A stretch of DNA of 64,000 bases from Adineta ricciae. Taxonomy: Eukaryota; Rotifera; Eurotatoria; Adinetida; Adinetidae. The notes beneath the pieces are model-generated. The model worked only from the letters and a program-made list of their open reading frames with translations. It did no database searches and was not told the origin of the DNA. Made by a program: the position numbers and the translations under genes. Shown piece after piece: positions 33,899 through 46,210 of this stretch (the first letter of the stretch is position 1; the number at the start of each line of letters is the position of its first letter). Location of the stretch: NCBI GenBank assembly GCA_905250025.1, contig CAJNOJ010000001.1:310001-374000 (forward strand). Direction: 5' to 3'.

Positions 33899-34504
33899 AT
33901 GTCGACGTCACGAAAAAGATTCAAATCCGATCATGACGAAGACTTATTCTTGTTTAACTTATCTGAACGTTTTCATTCATTTTGTTACCCGCAAATGGAT
34001 GATGAGACTTCTTCGACATCCTTAGATGATCTTTGTCAACGTCTGAATGAACATGATCTTCAGTACCGTTCATCGATAAACTTGAATCTTCAGAATTTGA
34101 ATCAAGAAATTCTCTCCAACGAAGAAAAACTTTTTCAATTAAATCAATCAATTAATGAAATTAAGGAGAGCTTAAATCAACGCAAACAGTACTTGAAACA
34201 AGCAAAACTAAAGCGTCGACATCAATCAGATTACTTAACAATGTACAATGTAATTAATCGCTATTCGTCCCGTGATGTTTTACAAAATAAATTAGCCCAA
34301 TTGAATGCCGAATATGAACAACAGAAATCGGAGTTGAACCATTTAAATCAACGCTTGGTTATTTACCAAAAACAATCGAAAGTTGTATTGTATTCTCTAC
34401 TCGAACTCGTCGGCTTCATAGATGTTAAATTACCGATTAATTTTGAAGATGAAATTGGTCGTTTAGACAATAATCCATTATTAGAAAGTAATGGAGATCG
34501 ATAG
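33899..34504 (+). CDS. THOC7: THO complex subunit 7
   Basis: One exon, 201 residues. THOC7 is part of the THO/TREX complex that couples transcription to mRNA export in the nucleus. The protein is mostly coiled coil. The QAKLKRRHQSDYLTMYNVI block followed by SRDVLQNKLAQLNAEYE corresponds in spacing to the family QAKRIRKNRQEYDALAKVI and HETLKELEALGKELE blocks. Length matches the human protein (about 204). The N-terminal RKRFKSD also fits the family start. Confidence 0.82.
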   Translation: MSTSRKRFKSDHDEDLFLFNLSERFHSFCYPQMDDETSSTSLDDLCQRLNEHDLQYRSSINLNLQNLNQEILSNEEKLFQLNQSINEIKESLNQRKQYLKQAKLKRRHQSDYLTMYNVINRYSSRDVLQNKLAQLNAEYEQQKSELNHLNQRLVIYQKQSKVVLYSLLELVGFIDVKLPINFEDEIGRLDNNPLLESNGDR

Positions 34505-34800
34505 GCCTTTGATCAATGTATCTTCTTGTTGTTATTGAATAAAATTCTTTCTATTGGATTTGTTTACCTTGACATGACATGTGTTATAGATGGTTTTTAA
34601 AAGGACTGATGCTGTGAAGTAACATTAGCCATTCGATAGGAAGGAAGTCAATCCTTTTTACAGTATAGTTTCCTAGAGTGTTAATATCTAATGGATTTGC
34701 TTTTCGGAAATGACTCACATTAGTTGTGTTCTGTTTCATTTTTGTAGATTATGAATTTTGTACAGATCTGAACTCATTTTATTTTGTTAGTATTTCATAA

Positions 34801-35401
34801 ATGGCATCAGCAAATTATACTCGTCCGCAAAACTACGTAAATTTCGATGATTTTCAAGAATGATTTGTCTTGATTTTAGTTGTTTTAGTCATCAGTTCGA
34901 GATGATGATGATGAAGCACTCGATATTCGAGTCAATTCGTAAGTAAATATGGATAAATTTATTCCAACAACGCCATGCTATTTATCCATTTTAGAAATAA
35001 TGCTCAATCAGGTGATGATAAGAATGTGAAAGCGTAAGTATAATGATAGATGTGTTCGTTTCTGTAGCTTTTACTTCCTTTCAGACTTCATGGGCAAGTT
35101 CAAGAGGTTGTTGGCGTGATGAAACAAAATATTGATAAACTATTGGATCGTGACGTGGCATTGAGTAACCTTTCGTCACGGGCTGATGAACTTCAATCGT
35201 CAGCGACAACGTACAATCAGACAACCAAACAATTACGAAGAAAATTTTGGTGGAAAAATATGAAAGTATGCAAATGCGTTACCCCTTCGTGCAAAAAAAT
35301 CGAATGTTCTCTCTTACTCTTTGTAGACAAACGTCTGTATTGCTGGTATCATCATCACAGTTCTTATAATCATCATCAGTATGTTCCTTTTCATCCTATA
35401 G
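34801..35401 (+). CDS. Synaptobrevin/VAMP-type R-SNARE
   Basis: Five exons (34801..34836, 34889..34938, 34995..35033, 35085..35265, 35327..35401) give 126 residues. R-SNAREs drive vesicle fusion. The SNARE motif runs from QVQEVVGVMKQNIDKLLDRD through LSSRADELQSSA to TTKQLRRKFWWKNMK; the zero-layer Arg is in LLDRD. A single C-terminal membrane anchor (CIAGIIITVLIIIISMFLFIL) ends the protein. An alternative splice donor just before the end (GTATGTTCC) could replace the last residues with a short polar tail ending at 35499. The N-terminus is short and acidic. Confidence 0.9.
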
Positions 35402-35967
35402 AAGAACTAATTCGTGAGATTTGTTTTGAATTTAGTGTCAATAGCATTGAGCCGTCGTGGAAAGAACTGAATTCTCATTGGTTTTACTTATCTACATAAA
35501 CTTTTGTCTCTCTCGAAAAACGATCTTTGATTTTATTTCTTCTTTCTTTCTTTCTTTCTTGCTTCTTCTCATTTTAACAAGGAAAAACAAGAACGCAATC
35601 GGATCTGTTTTCCTTCAATGAAGAACGACAACGATCATCTCTAAGTAGACAATTGAAAAATTGATTAAGGAGAATGATGTTTAATTCTGTATGAACCTTA
35701 GTAATTGAACGGCCGTCTCTATAGACATGGCACCCTGCTAAGATTATTTGTTGAACAATAGAATACGAAAATCAATAGGTGCGAAAGAAAAATCGCAGTA
35801 GGTGGCGTTCATAAGAAAGTTTTATTTCAATATTTGATCCATCCGCATTGAAGAGAAAGTAATTATATGTTCAATTCTGCGGACGAGAATTAATTTCGGT
35901 GAACGAATGTATATATATATATATATTTGTTTAATATAAAAGAACAACACAACAAACACGTTTTTTC
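35402..35967. other. Intergenic, no gene seen
   Basis: Contains a TTTC microsatellite (35540-35560) and a TA run near 35915. Tail-to-tail spacer between the VAMP and ZIC genes. Confidence 0.55.
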
Positions 35968-37237
35968 TTAAAACTGAAGTCCAGAATAGTGTGACGGGAA
36001 AGTGGATGCATGATGATATGCATGCATAGGCGGCATTATCATGGGAGCAAGATTTTCAAACGACGATGACGAAGGCGGCGAACAACTATCTGTCGCGACA
36101 GAGTTATTTACTGGTGGTGATCGAGTGCGACGGAGATTATGAGATCGTTTTGTTGTAAATTCATTGTTTGAATCGGAAGATGCCTCATGCATTTTCATAT
36201 GCTTTCTCAAAGCTAGAAAGAGTTGAGTTTAGTTTTAGTTTACATTGCGATTTCTTTTCGAATATGAATTGACTTACATGATGGATGTGTATAGGTTTTA
36301 CCACAACCATCGACACGGCATGTATATGGTTTATCAAATGTATGTACATGTTGATGTTTTTTCCGATCGGAACTGTTGGCAAAGCTTCGGTCACAATATT
36401 GACATGGAAATGGTCGTTCTCTGAAAGAATGGTCATGAGTCGATGCGTTATGTTACTAATTTGAAAAAGAAAACTTACCCTGTATGAGTGCGTTTATGAA
36501 TTTTAAGGTTTTCTGATCGTGCGAAAACTTTTCCACAACGAGCGTATGGACAAGCGAATGGCTTTTCACCGGTATGAACACGTATATGATTGACAAGTTT
36601 GTATTTTGCTTTGAACGCTCGACCCTGCCGAGGACAGTCAAGCCATAGGCACATATGTGTCGATTGTTCCGATGCACTAACATGTTCAACCGTCAAATGG
36701 GTAACTAAAGGAAAAAAACACCAGCGAGAATTCTCAGCGATTTATTGTTTTTAGTTTGAAATCTTACCAATATCTGACATGCAGGAAAATGTTCGATTAC
36801 AGATTTGATTGGTATCAGGGTCAACCCATTTGCATAAATAATGATCAGCTTTTTCATCGGGAACAGTTGATGTTGGATGGAGATTTGAACGATACGGCGG
36901 ATAAATATAAGGAAAAAATGCTGTCTGATTGGTGGAATCGATATGCCGAGGGTGGTACGGATTATTTGTATACTGTTCAGCATCGAACATTGGATACGAT
37001 CTAGAAATATCCACATAAATAAATAGAAAAGAATCAAGTGGGAATACTTTACATCATATCTGATGTTGGATTTGGATAGGAGGAAAATTCGGCGAAACGT
37101 TGCTGTTGGTCATCGATGGAAGCTGTTGGTATATTAAAAAGAAAAGATGATGATGAAGTTGATGTGAACGGGCGATACGCTGTTGAAGTGTAAGGAGTGG
37201 CATAAGGATCAGTTGATGGATTAGGCAAATCGAACAT
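35968..37237 (-). CDS. ZIC-family zinc-finger transcription factor
   Basis: Five exons, 37237..37053, 37000..36768, 36704..36479, 36420..36278 and 36212..35968, give 343 residues. ZIC factors are nuclear C2H2 regulators of neural and mesodermal patterning. Five fingers are seen: an atypical first one ([12 protein letters not shown]...THLTVEHV), a second with [20 protein letters not shown], then [46 protein letters not shown] and [23 protein letters not shown]. These match the ZIC class closely. Flanks are Ser/Pro/Tyr-rich. The ATG at 37237 is preferred to an upstream TTG in the same frame. Confidence 0.93.
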
Positions 37238-39151
37238 TGTTGTGCGCACAGTTGAAATTATCAAAGACAAACTTAATAATTATCTTCACTGTGTGATTGA
37301 TCGGTAAGAAATTAGCAGTTATTAGTTCCTATTGAGCCAGAAGGTAAGCAATGCTTTTCAAACTCCACAGGATCGAACTATTGATTCGGCAGTGATCACT
37401 CCAGTAGGTAGCCTTCAAAAGATTGATACATATACAATAGTAGACGATGTGACAGGATTAATATCTATTGAGAAGAAATAGAAAGGAAAGTCACTGATAT
37501 AGTTGTATGTTCGGATTAGATGATGAGATTCCCCGAGGTGTGAATCGAATGATAGGAGAGGAGGAAATGCATGTGTTATATCCAGCGAAGTTTTTTTTTT
37601 GTTTCAGAGAATATGAAAGAGAGAGAAAGAGGAGAAGAAGGAGAGAAAGAAACGGTAGGACGTTGATTGGAGAAACCATGCTGAGTTGTTCTTTACATCA
37701 GTTCTCTTTTCTACCAATCGATATATTTCTTGATAAAGCTACCAATAAGAAAGAAAAGTTTCTGCTCACTCGTAGATCTTAGCACGAATTCGTGGAGGAA
37801 AAGTCATGTAATGATTATTCCAAAAATCGAGCATTCTTCACTACCTCCTGTTGTCCACTTGTCATGCTCATGCTTATATAAATGAATCGTTTGATCATAT
37901 GACATCATTTACCTTTAACAATGATCTCTCGTTATTGTTTGATCGAAATCGATGAGTCGGAAAAGGAAAATATGAAACGATTGCAATTCGTTCATTAACA
38001 AGTTGTGAGTGAGTTCATTTTCGTTTTTTTTTGTCTTCTATTCTAATACGTTCTACTTGAAAATATAATTCATAATCGATGAACAAATTAGTTACATACG
38101 ACGACAGGATAATTGAATTGCCTTCATGAATAATTTTCTTCGTATGATATCATTTGACATGTCGTCTTCTCCCATCCAATTGTTAATTGCCATACATGTA
38201 CTTATCGAAATATGAATACATGTTGTCTCAATATTTTCTATTATGATTCGTAAATTCGAAACAGATTCCATTCATCGGAATCAATCATTCTAGAGAATAA
38301 ATATTATTCATCTGCTTTTCGAATCCAACTTTTTCTAAATAAACATTGCCATCTCCTATTCCACATTGACATATAATTATTCCAATGAGACGAGCAGCAG
38401 GTTCATATGCTATGTCTAGTGAACAGCAATGGTAGGGGGTAAGCTAACAAAACACTGTCTTTGGTTTAAGAAAATAAACATCGACGATGACAGGAATAGT
38501 CAATGTCAATGATTATGCAAAAAGGAAGCGTCTGTCGATCAGAATTCTTTCGTTGGACTAGTTAGTTAATTTGCGAGACAAGGTGATAAGTCATTTTCAC
38601 CTCTTTCACATTCATGTGTGATATTCGGATGTGGAAATATGTGAGGTAAAAAACAGCGGGACGTTCATGTAATCGATTATCATAGCACACAAATAGATTG
38701 ACTTCTTGAATACAATGAACAAATGTTGTTACACATATGAAAAGAATACACAAGGAGATCTTGTTTAATCCGAACTAATCATACAAATATAATCGATTCG
38801 TACATATCCATGTCATACCGATCAGCAGGGAGGCATGAACTGAATTTACCTTCATCAGTTCTTCCTATAAATAACAAATTTCTTTCCGCTTCATTCTGTT
38901 TTTTGTAGCTTTGCACTTGGAAAGATGATGATATCGCTTTCACGCTGTTATTCGTTACCAGAAAAAGAATAAATGGACCTCCTTTGTTGTTTTGCATTTA
39001 AGAGGAAGTGAATGACATATGCATTAAGAACAGAAAAGGAAAAGTTGTCAAAAATCTGAGATTTACTGTGAATATCCGCATAGGTTAAATTTATTCGTAA
39101 AAAATATCAAGATTCATTCAGAGAGTCTATATTTCTGATTATTTTGATCAT
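37238..39151. other. Long intergenic stretch, no gene seen
   Basis: About 1.9 kb upstream of the ZIC gene. Short frames (for example at 37507 and 38562) have no domains. Long upstream regions of developmental regulators often hold enhancers, but no element can be named here. Confidence 0.6.
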
Positions 39152-42100
39152 TCACGGCTTTTTTCTGCTACTGCTTGGTCTTGGCGGGTAAATTTCAGGT
39201 GAATTAGGAGGACGTCGTTGGGTATCGTCATGCGTCTGCGTTGGCGATCGTGCAGATCGATCACCTCGTGAACCGGAAGGCGATCTTCGTCTTGATTTTG
39301 ACGGATCAGATTGTGACAAAGGTGACTTCACTGACGATCGTTCGCGTTCGTTGGACGCATTTCGGCCTGTTCGACTCTGTTGACTCAGTGATGTCATTTG
39401 TAATGGACGCACTATATGAAATACATGAAGCAATATTATCTGACAAATCTTATCTTACTTGGTGTTGCTGGATTGGACATTCCTTCGAGGTAATACTTCA
39501 ATTGTTGCAGTTCTCCGATGAGACGGGTAACGACCGAACCGACTTTGACTTTACGTTTTTCTGTTTGCTTGAGTAAAGCGGTTAGAATATCGATGTATTC
39601 CAAATCTTTTTGTGCAGCTGTATTTTCAATTTGTCGATCTTTGTTCCAACCGATTTTTAGAACTCCTAAACATAAGCAATAGGAACCAATTATAGGAACA
39701 ATGAACAATGTCACGAACCGAGTAGATCGAAATTACTGGAATCGATACTTTGTAAATCAGCACTGGAATGATTGGTAAATCGATTGAATAAATCAATTTG
39801 AGATTTTAAATACTCAATCGTCTATATACATTTATCGGATTCAATTCTTCTAAACGTCATTATAATCTTACTCTTCGAAATCGTTCATTTTCAGCTTCTA
39901 GTGTTTCCAATCGACAACCTTTATCATAAATATCTTCTTCGAGTTTTAAAACTTCTTCATGCGTTTTTTGCATTTGTTCTTGTGTTTCACGTTGACATTC
40001 TTTGACAGCGACGATGGCAATGTCACGCGACTTGATCTTCTCACGTATCTCGCGTTCAACTTGAGCGATTTTATCCAGTACATCTTGCTTTTTACGTTTT
40101 GTTTCGATCATCAATTCTTTAGCAGCTTCGTACGCGGCGCTCACTTTTTCGTGTTCGACTAGCAAGCGTTCATATTCGGGAGTGTTATCGATGATTTTCT
40201 CTCGATTTGTATCGATGGAAATCAACAATTGAACTGTATCTTCCTGCGAGAAGTCAGATGCAAATGCAAATCGAACTTCAACTGAGAGAAATTACTTCGA
40301 GAAACTTGATTTCTTTTTCTAAACGTGTCTTCATTTGCTGATATTCTTCTTTCAAAGAGGAAATTTGTTCTTGTAGTTGTGTTAAGCGTATCTGATCTTC
40401 TTGAGCAGTTTGTTCCAAGATGGCTTTCTTTAAAAAAACAAACAATTGCAAGTGAATTATTGAAAGTTTAATGCACACTCGTTCAGTGAGATCTTTGATT
40501 TTCGCCGTTGTTTGAGTCACAAATCGGTTATGTTTGATCTCGTTATCTTTCACTGTTAATTTGGCCTTTTCGATTGATTTCAACAATGCTTCACGTTCCT
40601 TCTGTTTCGCAACTCTACAAAACACTTGAATAGTTGATTGTAGTAGTTAAATGTCCTTTTACCGGGTGTTCCGAATAGTTTGCAGTTCTTTATCTAGTGT
40701 TTCCATTTGAATTTTTAGCGAGTCGAGCATCATGTAATGCGCTTGCCTCATAGCTTCAAGTTCTTTCGTCGCCTCAGCATTTTCCATGTTCAATTTGGAT
40801 GTTTGTTCAAGTTTTTCGGCAATGGATTTCTTGATTTCTTCTAACCTGTGAAAAATCGAATCGGCTAAAGCTTTGAGTCAAGAAAACATTCAAAACAAAC
40901 TCTCTGCCAATCGCTTCAATTGAATTTTCTAAACTTTTCATCAGTGCAGTGCGTTCTTCAACTTCTTTGAGAAGATCATCATGTTTCTTTTTCAAAACTT
41001 TCAAATTTTCTGTTTCTTTACTGCTGCCTTCATGAGCCTAACAATATTCGCAAAAAGATCAAAGAACACATTTCTACAAAACAGAAACTTACAGCTTTAG
41101 CTCGACGCTCGAAATCGGCCTTTTTGGCTTGATAATCAAGTAAAGCTATGGCAGCTGCTTCAGTTAATTCAAGTCTAAAAGGAAACAGTAATGAGAATGT
41201 TTTCTGAAATCTTCATGTACTGTTCGCGTAATAGTCGATCATGTTCTTGTTGTTCCATTTCGAATAGTTCAGTTTGTTCTGCGACGTGCTGTTGCAATTC
41301 ATCACGTTCATTTTCAAACCGTTCGCGTTCCTATTGATACAGAAAATCTTCGATAGACTCGCACAATCGATCGACGATATACTCAACTCTATACACAGTA
41401 CGCAGTTGCATTTCACTCTCGGCTAGCTTATTGGTTGCGAGATCTACATCTCTAAAGGTAGAGAGAAATTTTGCTTGAATGATCATTCAGAAAGACGAAC
41501 CTTTTCAGGACTTGATTTGCATGATCTTGTTCTTCGAATTGTTTAGTAGTCGTGGCCTGGTAAAGTAAATGAATGATTCAATGCGAAGTCTTGCACTGAT
41601 AACTTACAATTTCTCCCTCAAGACGCGCTTTCTCTTTTCGAGCATCGTTTCTTTCTTGCATAATGCGTTCTTTTAATGCCATAATGTCTTCTTCTAAATC
41701 GAATGTCTATATCATACGGAGAATGTATTTTAGTTGTAAGTTTGTTAATAACATACGTGTTTGTTTGTTTCTCTAACAGCATCTCTAGTTTCGTTCAATT
41801 TGATTTGTAATGCAGCTTTTTGCGATAAACGCTCGTTCACTTCATTGATTGTTGCATTATATTGATCTTGTAATCTTTTCTTCTCTGCTCTTGAAAGTTT
41901 ACAAATGCAATCAGTTTGAAAACGGTTTCGAGATATTCCTTACTGCAAATCTTGTATAGCTTTGAGATAGTTTTTATCCTGTTCAGTACAATCTCGTACT
42001 TGTTGAAGATACTTATCAAGTTCATTTTGTAATTGTTGAATAACACTCAAATTCGATACTCGTGCCATTTTAATTGCCTCTAGAATCCAAGATGACAAAA

Positions 42101-42511
42101 CATACAAGAAATGAATCAATTTAGATGACTCTATTCATTACCTTGGATCTCATTCTTAATTGTGACCGGTAACAGCTTCAATCGGTGACGAAGTCGACTA
42201 GAATCGATTGATTCGGTCTCATATTCACTATATAGTTTTAATATTTCTTTTTCCTAGAGAATTTTATTCAGATATAAGAAGAAACAAGTCACATGTAGTT
42301 TGTCACCTACCAATATCATGAGAGTTTCAGCAACTGAATCAATATTATTTAAGTCATTTTCTGTAAACGTATTTGTTTGAAATGATCCACCTACATTCAA
42401 ACCGATGAGAGTGTTTATCACAAGTGTTCTAGCCTATTTACCAAGCTGTTTTAGATGACGAACAGCACTTTTGATGGATGTAGTTAGTTCTGAGCTATCC
42501 ATAAAAACCAT
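39152..42511 (-). CDS. Long coiled-coil protein, orthology uncertain
   Basis: About fifteen short exons carry one continuous coiled-coil protein. It starts at the ATG at 42511 (or at 42502, in frame) with SSELTTSIKSAVRHLKQLGG. SSRLRHRLKLLPVTIKNEIQ follows near 42190, then MARVSNLSVIQQLQNELDKY near 42068. Long heptad regions with Glu, Lys and Gln continue to about 39860. The C-terminus (NRDRQIEN-type segment, then LQQLKYYLEGMSNPATPS) ends in a basic Ser/Pro-rich tail of RSRRRSPSGSRGD type. No signal peptide or membrane segment. Sperm or ciliary coiled-coil proteins such as the CCDC175/CCDC178 group are possible relatives, but I cannot assign it. Confidence 0.7.
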
Positions 42512-42764
42512 TTTAGCAAAAGTAATCGGCAGAACTTTGTTTCAGTTCACAACACGTTTAAACGGGCAATTTGCAGCCATTTATATGTTCGAATCAGCGA
42601 GATGTATTGGTTACCGCTCAATTGCCATACATTTTAAAAGGACATCTTTTAATCAATCGACTGCAAGTTGCGCTGATGTAAACTTGTCGCTAAATGTACC
42701 TCTATTTAAGTTAATACATATTCAATACAACGGTAACGTTATTGGAATCCAATCCAATCAACGT

Positions 42765-42863
42765 GCTGTGATGGCCGAGTGGTTAAGGCGTCTGACTTGA
42801 ATCAAAGAAGTGTCAAGCTATCAGATGGGTTCTCCCGCGTAGGTTCGAATCCTACTCGCAGCG
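42765..42863 (+). tRNA. tRNA-Ser (TGA) with an intron
   Basis: The mature parts match the gene at 17845-17943, and the 18-nt insert after position 37 differs from that copy only in its first half (TCAAAGAAGTGTCAAGCT). A T-rich pol III terminator follows at about 42865. It lies 200 bases from another member of the peptide family, as does the tRNA-Ser pair upstream, but in the opposite relative orientation. Confidence 0.92.
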
Positions 42864-43066
42864 TTTCCTTTTTTTTACCGTTTTTCATAGTCTATTCGTG
42901 CGCTCCATCGGTGATAATTCTCATTATTCGAATATTTCATAAACATTATTTTATTGACAATTAGACAAACATTCATAGCTATCAACAACAAAACAAAAAA
43001 CACACAGCAACCATATGGAGATGAATATTTTGTAAGAAGGATTATGTTTAGTGTGTTACAGCTGAT

Positions 43067-43421
43067 CTACTTGCCAACACATGAAATTTCTCCATTAGCA
43101 ATTGTGACAACGCCATTACCACATTGAATAGCTAAAATAAAGATACACCCATCACCTGTCTTCAAAACAAGGCTAGTTAGTCGCTATGATACTTACATTG
43201 TCGGCGAACACGATGATTTTCAGGTAATGGTGATGATGATGCCGATGGTTGTTCTGTATCTAAACATACATAATAAAACAGTTATGTGCACAAGATATGA
43301 GTGTGCATGGAAACATACGGTCGAGAAGTGGTTTGCGATCAGTTGCAGCTGCATTGCTTTGATGAACAGCAAAGATGATCATGGTGCACAAGAGTAAGCA
43401 GTAGACACTGAATGAGTTCAT
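43067..43421 (-). CDS. Secreted two-cysteine peptide precursor, copy E
   Basis: Three phase-1 exons, 43421..43319, 43259..43197 and 43131..43067, give 76 residues. It matches copies A and D, with one extra Lys after CVG because the stop codon differs. The RVRR processing site and both core cysteines are intact. Upstream sequence is cut off by the N at 43451, so its promoter cannot be read. Confidence 0.83.
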
Positions 43422-43450
43422 GATAGTTGATTGAGAGATTGAGAGTGAGT

Positions 43451-43451
43451 N
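43451..43451. other. Single N, probable assembly join
   Basis: The N separates two inverted copies of the same peptide gene. Such a junction is typical of a collapsed or misjoined inverted repeat. Confidence 0.75.
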
Positions 43452-43787
43452 TCTACTGCTTACTCTTGTGCTCCATGATCATCTTTACTGTTCATCAAAG
43501 CAATGCAGCTGCAACTGATCGCAAACCACTTCTCGACCGTATGTTTCCATGCACACTCATATCTTGTGCACATAACTGTTTTATTATGTATGTTTAGATA
43601 CAGAACAACCATCGGCATCATCATCACCATTACCTGAAAATCATCGTGTTCGCCGACAATGTAAGTATCATAACGACTAACTAGCCTTGTTTTGAAGACA
43701 GGTGATGGATGTATATTTGTTTCAGCTATTCAATGTGGTAATGGCGTTGTCACAATTGCTAATGGAGAAATTTCATGTGTTGGCTAA
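43452..43787 (+). pseudogene. Two-cysteine peptide gene, copy F, truncated at its 5' end
   Basis: Reads from inside exon 1 (43452..43538) through exon 2 (43598..43660) to exon 3 (43726..43787), in the same frame and phase as copy A. The first codons of the signal peptide are missing left of the N. The core SIQCGNG...ISCVG is intact. The truncation may be an assembly effect rather than a real loss. Confidence 0.7.
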
Positions 43788-44132
43788 TAAAACAAATAAG
43801 GAATGGTTGATATACATGAGTCCACAAAATACTTACTCGAATTGTTTTTTTTTTGTGTGCATTTGTTCATTTATCATATCCCAGCACTGTTTAATTTGAA
43901 ATAAAGTAATAATCGAAGAATCGCAAAACATGTGTGTTTGATGAAACATCAGAGTTGCTATGTGCTCATTATTCGAACTATGATAATTGTAGGAAAAAGA
44001 AACTCTAATGAATATTTTGTCCTCTTTGCCTGCCTTTAAAGTAGATTTCGGCTCAGTATGAAAAAGACTAAGCCGGCAGAAAATGTTTGCTTATTTTTAT
44101 TAGGTAGTTTATTGAGAAAAACCAGAAAAGTA
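43788..44132. other. Intergenic, no gene seen
   Basis: 3' flank of copy F and of the PARG gene, tail to tail. No coding frame supported. Confidence 0.55.
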
Positions 44133-45660
44133 TCAAAAAACTTCACCTTTGCTTGACTCGATACTTGGTATGTATTTTTCAAATGCATCGTTCTTCCAAT
44201 CATCAATAGAAACGAACCAGATATGTTCAAATGCATAACGGATCGGTCCGTTCGAACCCATCATGTTCATGTCAAGCACTTTTTTGAAAACTTTAGCTAT
44301 TTTGTCAACATCATTTCCAAATGCTCCAGTACCGATAGGACCAAGCAAGAGGTATGTATTTTTGCCATCACCAATTGTATTTGCTACAGCTGCAGAAATG
44401 AATGCACGAAATTTCGCCACATTATTCTTTTCCAACTAAAACAGAAATCAGATGCCAATAGTTGTTCTTGATGACATTTTCAATATGTACTTCGTCGTCA
44501 TTTTCTGGATTATTATACAGCTCAGAACCATGTAGACAATAGCATGCAGAAACCAACATATCTGTTTTACGGTATTTTTTCTCGTCATGTGCATCGAAGA
44601 AGCGCATATTGCGGACATAGGCCAACCCAAATTCAGGAATGGCATATCCTCCGCACATTCGTTGATATTTCAGGTCGAGCAATGCTCGATAGCCATCAGA
44701 ATTATATAGAATAACTTCCTCCTGCGCCACTAAGCGAAAAAATAACACCAATCGAATCTATGTAGTACAATTGTCACTTACTTGCACGACGTAGATAACC
44801 ACCACCCGGTGATTGTTCATTCTAAGAGTCAGAAATACAGTCGATAGGAATTATTAATCAAAAAATTTACTGCAAAATTGAGAACGATAATTTGAGCGTC
44901 TTCGGGTATATCAAACACAGCTTTTTCAATGCCATTAGTGACATAGGTGATTTCTCCGCGGTTTCTCCGAGACGCAACTGGATATTGTCGAAGATTCTCG
45001 TAAGCATCCTTATCGGATGGATCATACGAAATTTTATCTTCATCTTCACCCTCTGTTGGACACAAACTCTCCAATTGTTCTGCATTCCAATAAACTTTCA
45101 GCTCTTCCGGTTTAAATCCTTCTGCACGAAATTTCTTCATATATTCACGCGACTGTTTGACAACTTTATGCGGCTAAATATAAATCAATGTGGTTATTTA
45201 TATACTGGACTATGATGTAACCTACAGTTTTCATATCTAACTCGAAGTATGGATTTGCATTGTCAGCATGATGATAATTTGCCAGAGCATCGTGTTTTTT
45301 GTCACATGTATCATCATAGTTCTTCTGAAGTTCTTTCCAGTCCAATGGTTGGTTGTTTCTATCAACGAGCCACGCACGAACTTGTCTAGCATGCTCAATT
45401 ATCCGTTGGTCCAGTTTCTTCTCATCGCTCTCGAAACTATTTTCAATGTCTGTCAACTTTTTGTTCAATGCAAGTAAGAATATTAGTAGCGTACGTTCGC
45501 TATGATCCCAATTGAGCGAATAATGTGGAACTACAACATTGATAACCGAACGGACAGTTGGCTCGGTGAGTGACTCAAGTGGTATATAAACTGAAGATGG
45601 ATCACAGTTTTGTGTTCTGTGTGGAGGGTCTTCAATCATTCTTGTAGAGTTACTGCCCAT
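44133..45660 (-). CDS. Microbial-type poly(ADP-ribose) glycohydrolase (DUF2263/TIGR02452)
   Basis: Five exons, 45660..45226, 45173..44871, 44821..44782, 44729..44491 and 44435..44133, join to 439 residues. PARG removes poly(ADP-ribose) from proteins. The catalytic signature GGG-x(6-8)-QEE is met: PGGGYLRRAMAQEE, built across the junction of exons 3 and 4. It is preceded by AQIIVLNFANEQ, the strand expected in macrodomains. Near the end, LLLGPIGTGAFGNDVDKIA matches the G-x-G-x-F-G-N loop of the family. The N-terminal 150 residues are helical and not recognised. The QEE form with GGG spacing is that of bacterial and fungal PARGs rather than the long animal type. Confidence 0.8.
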
Positions 45661-46210
45661 CAAGCATAATCGTATGTATAACGGCAGTAGATCGATTAAT
45701 TACCCACTTCCGACCACTCATCCATACTGAGTGTCATGGAGACATTAGAAGATTTATCATGAAAATAGATGGCGTAATGTCGCAAGCCTTTTTGCTATTT
45801 GAAATATCTCGGTTATACTATGATTTATTTTTGAGGATCGAAGTATGCGATTACTTCACAGAATGAAGGAAATGATGATTTCTACTGAAATACCTGTTAT
45901 AATATTTTACTGGACAAGATCTTTCATCATTCCCGAGGTTGTAGGCCGATAAGAGTTGCTAGTTTATTGTTGAAATTCTCTAACTATGTTTGCGAACAAT
46001 ATAACTTTTTGTAGGGTGATCGTCTGCTGTAATTAAACAAAGTGGTGTGAACATAAATGTAAGAAGCAAGTTTCTTTTTAATTTTCATTAGTACTTTCCA
46101 CAACTCCGTCTTTTTCATAGTCAAGGAGATGCTCTGCGAGGCATATTTAAAGCACGTACCTTGCGAGGAAATCATATATTCGCCATTGTTTTCAGTCGCA
46201 AGTAGATCAA
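45661..46210. other. Intergenic, divergent spacer
   Basis: 550 bases between the PARG start and the large membrane-protein start on the other strand. No coding frame supported; it should hold both promoters. Confidence 0.55.

Noticed and set aside
37507-37782. Plus-strand frame of 91 codons upstream of ZIC
   Set aside because: Basic GA-rich low-complexity translation, no splice partner or domain.
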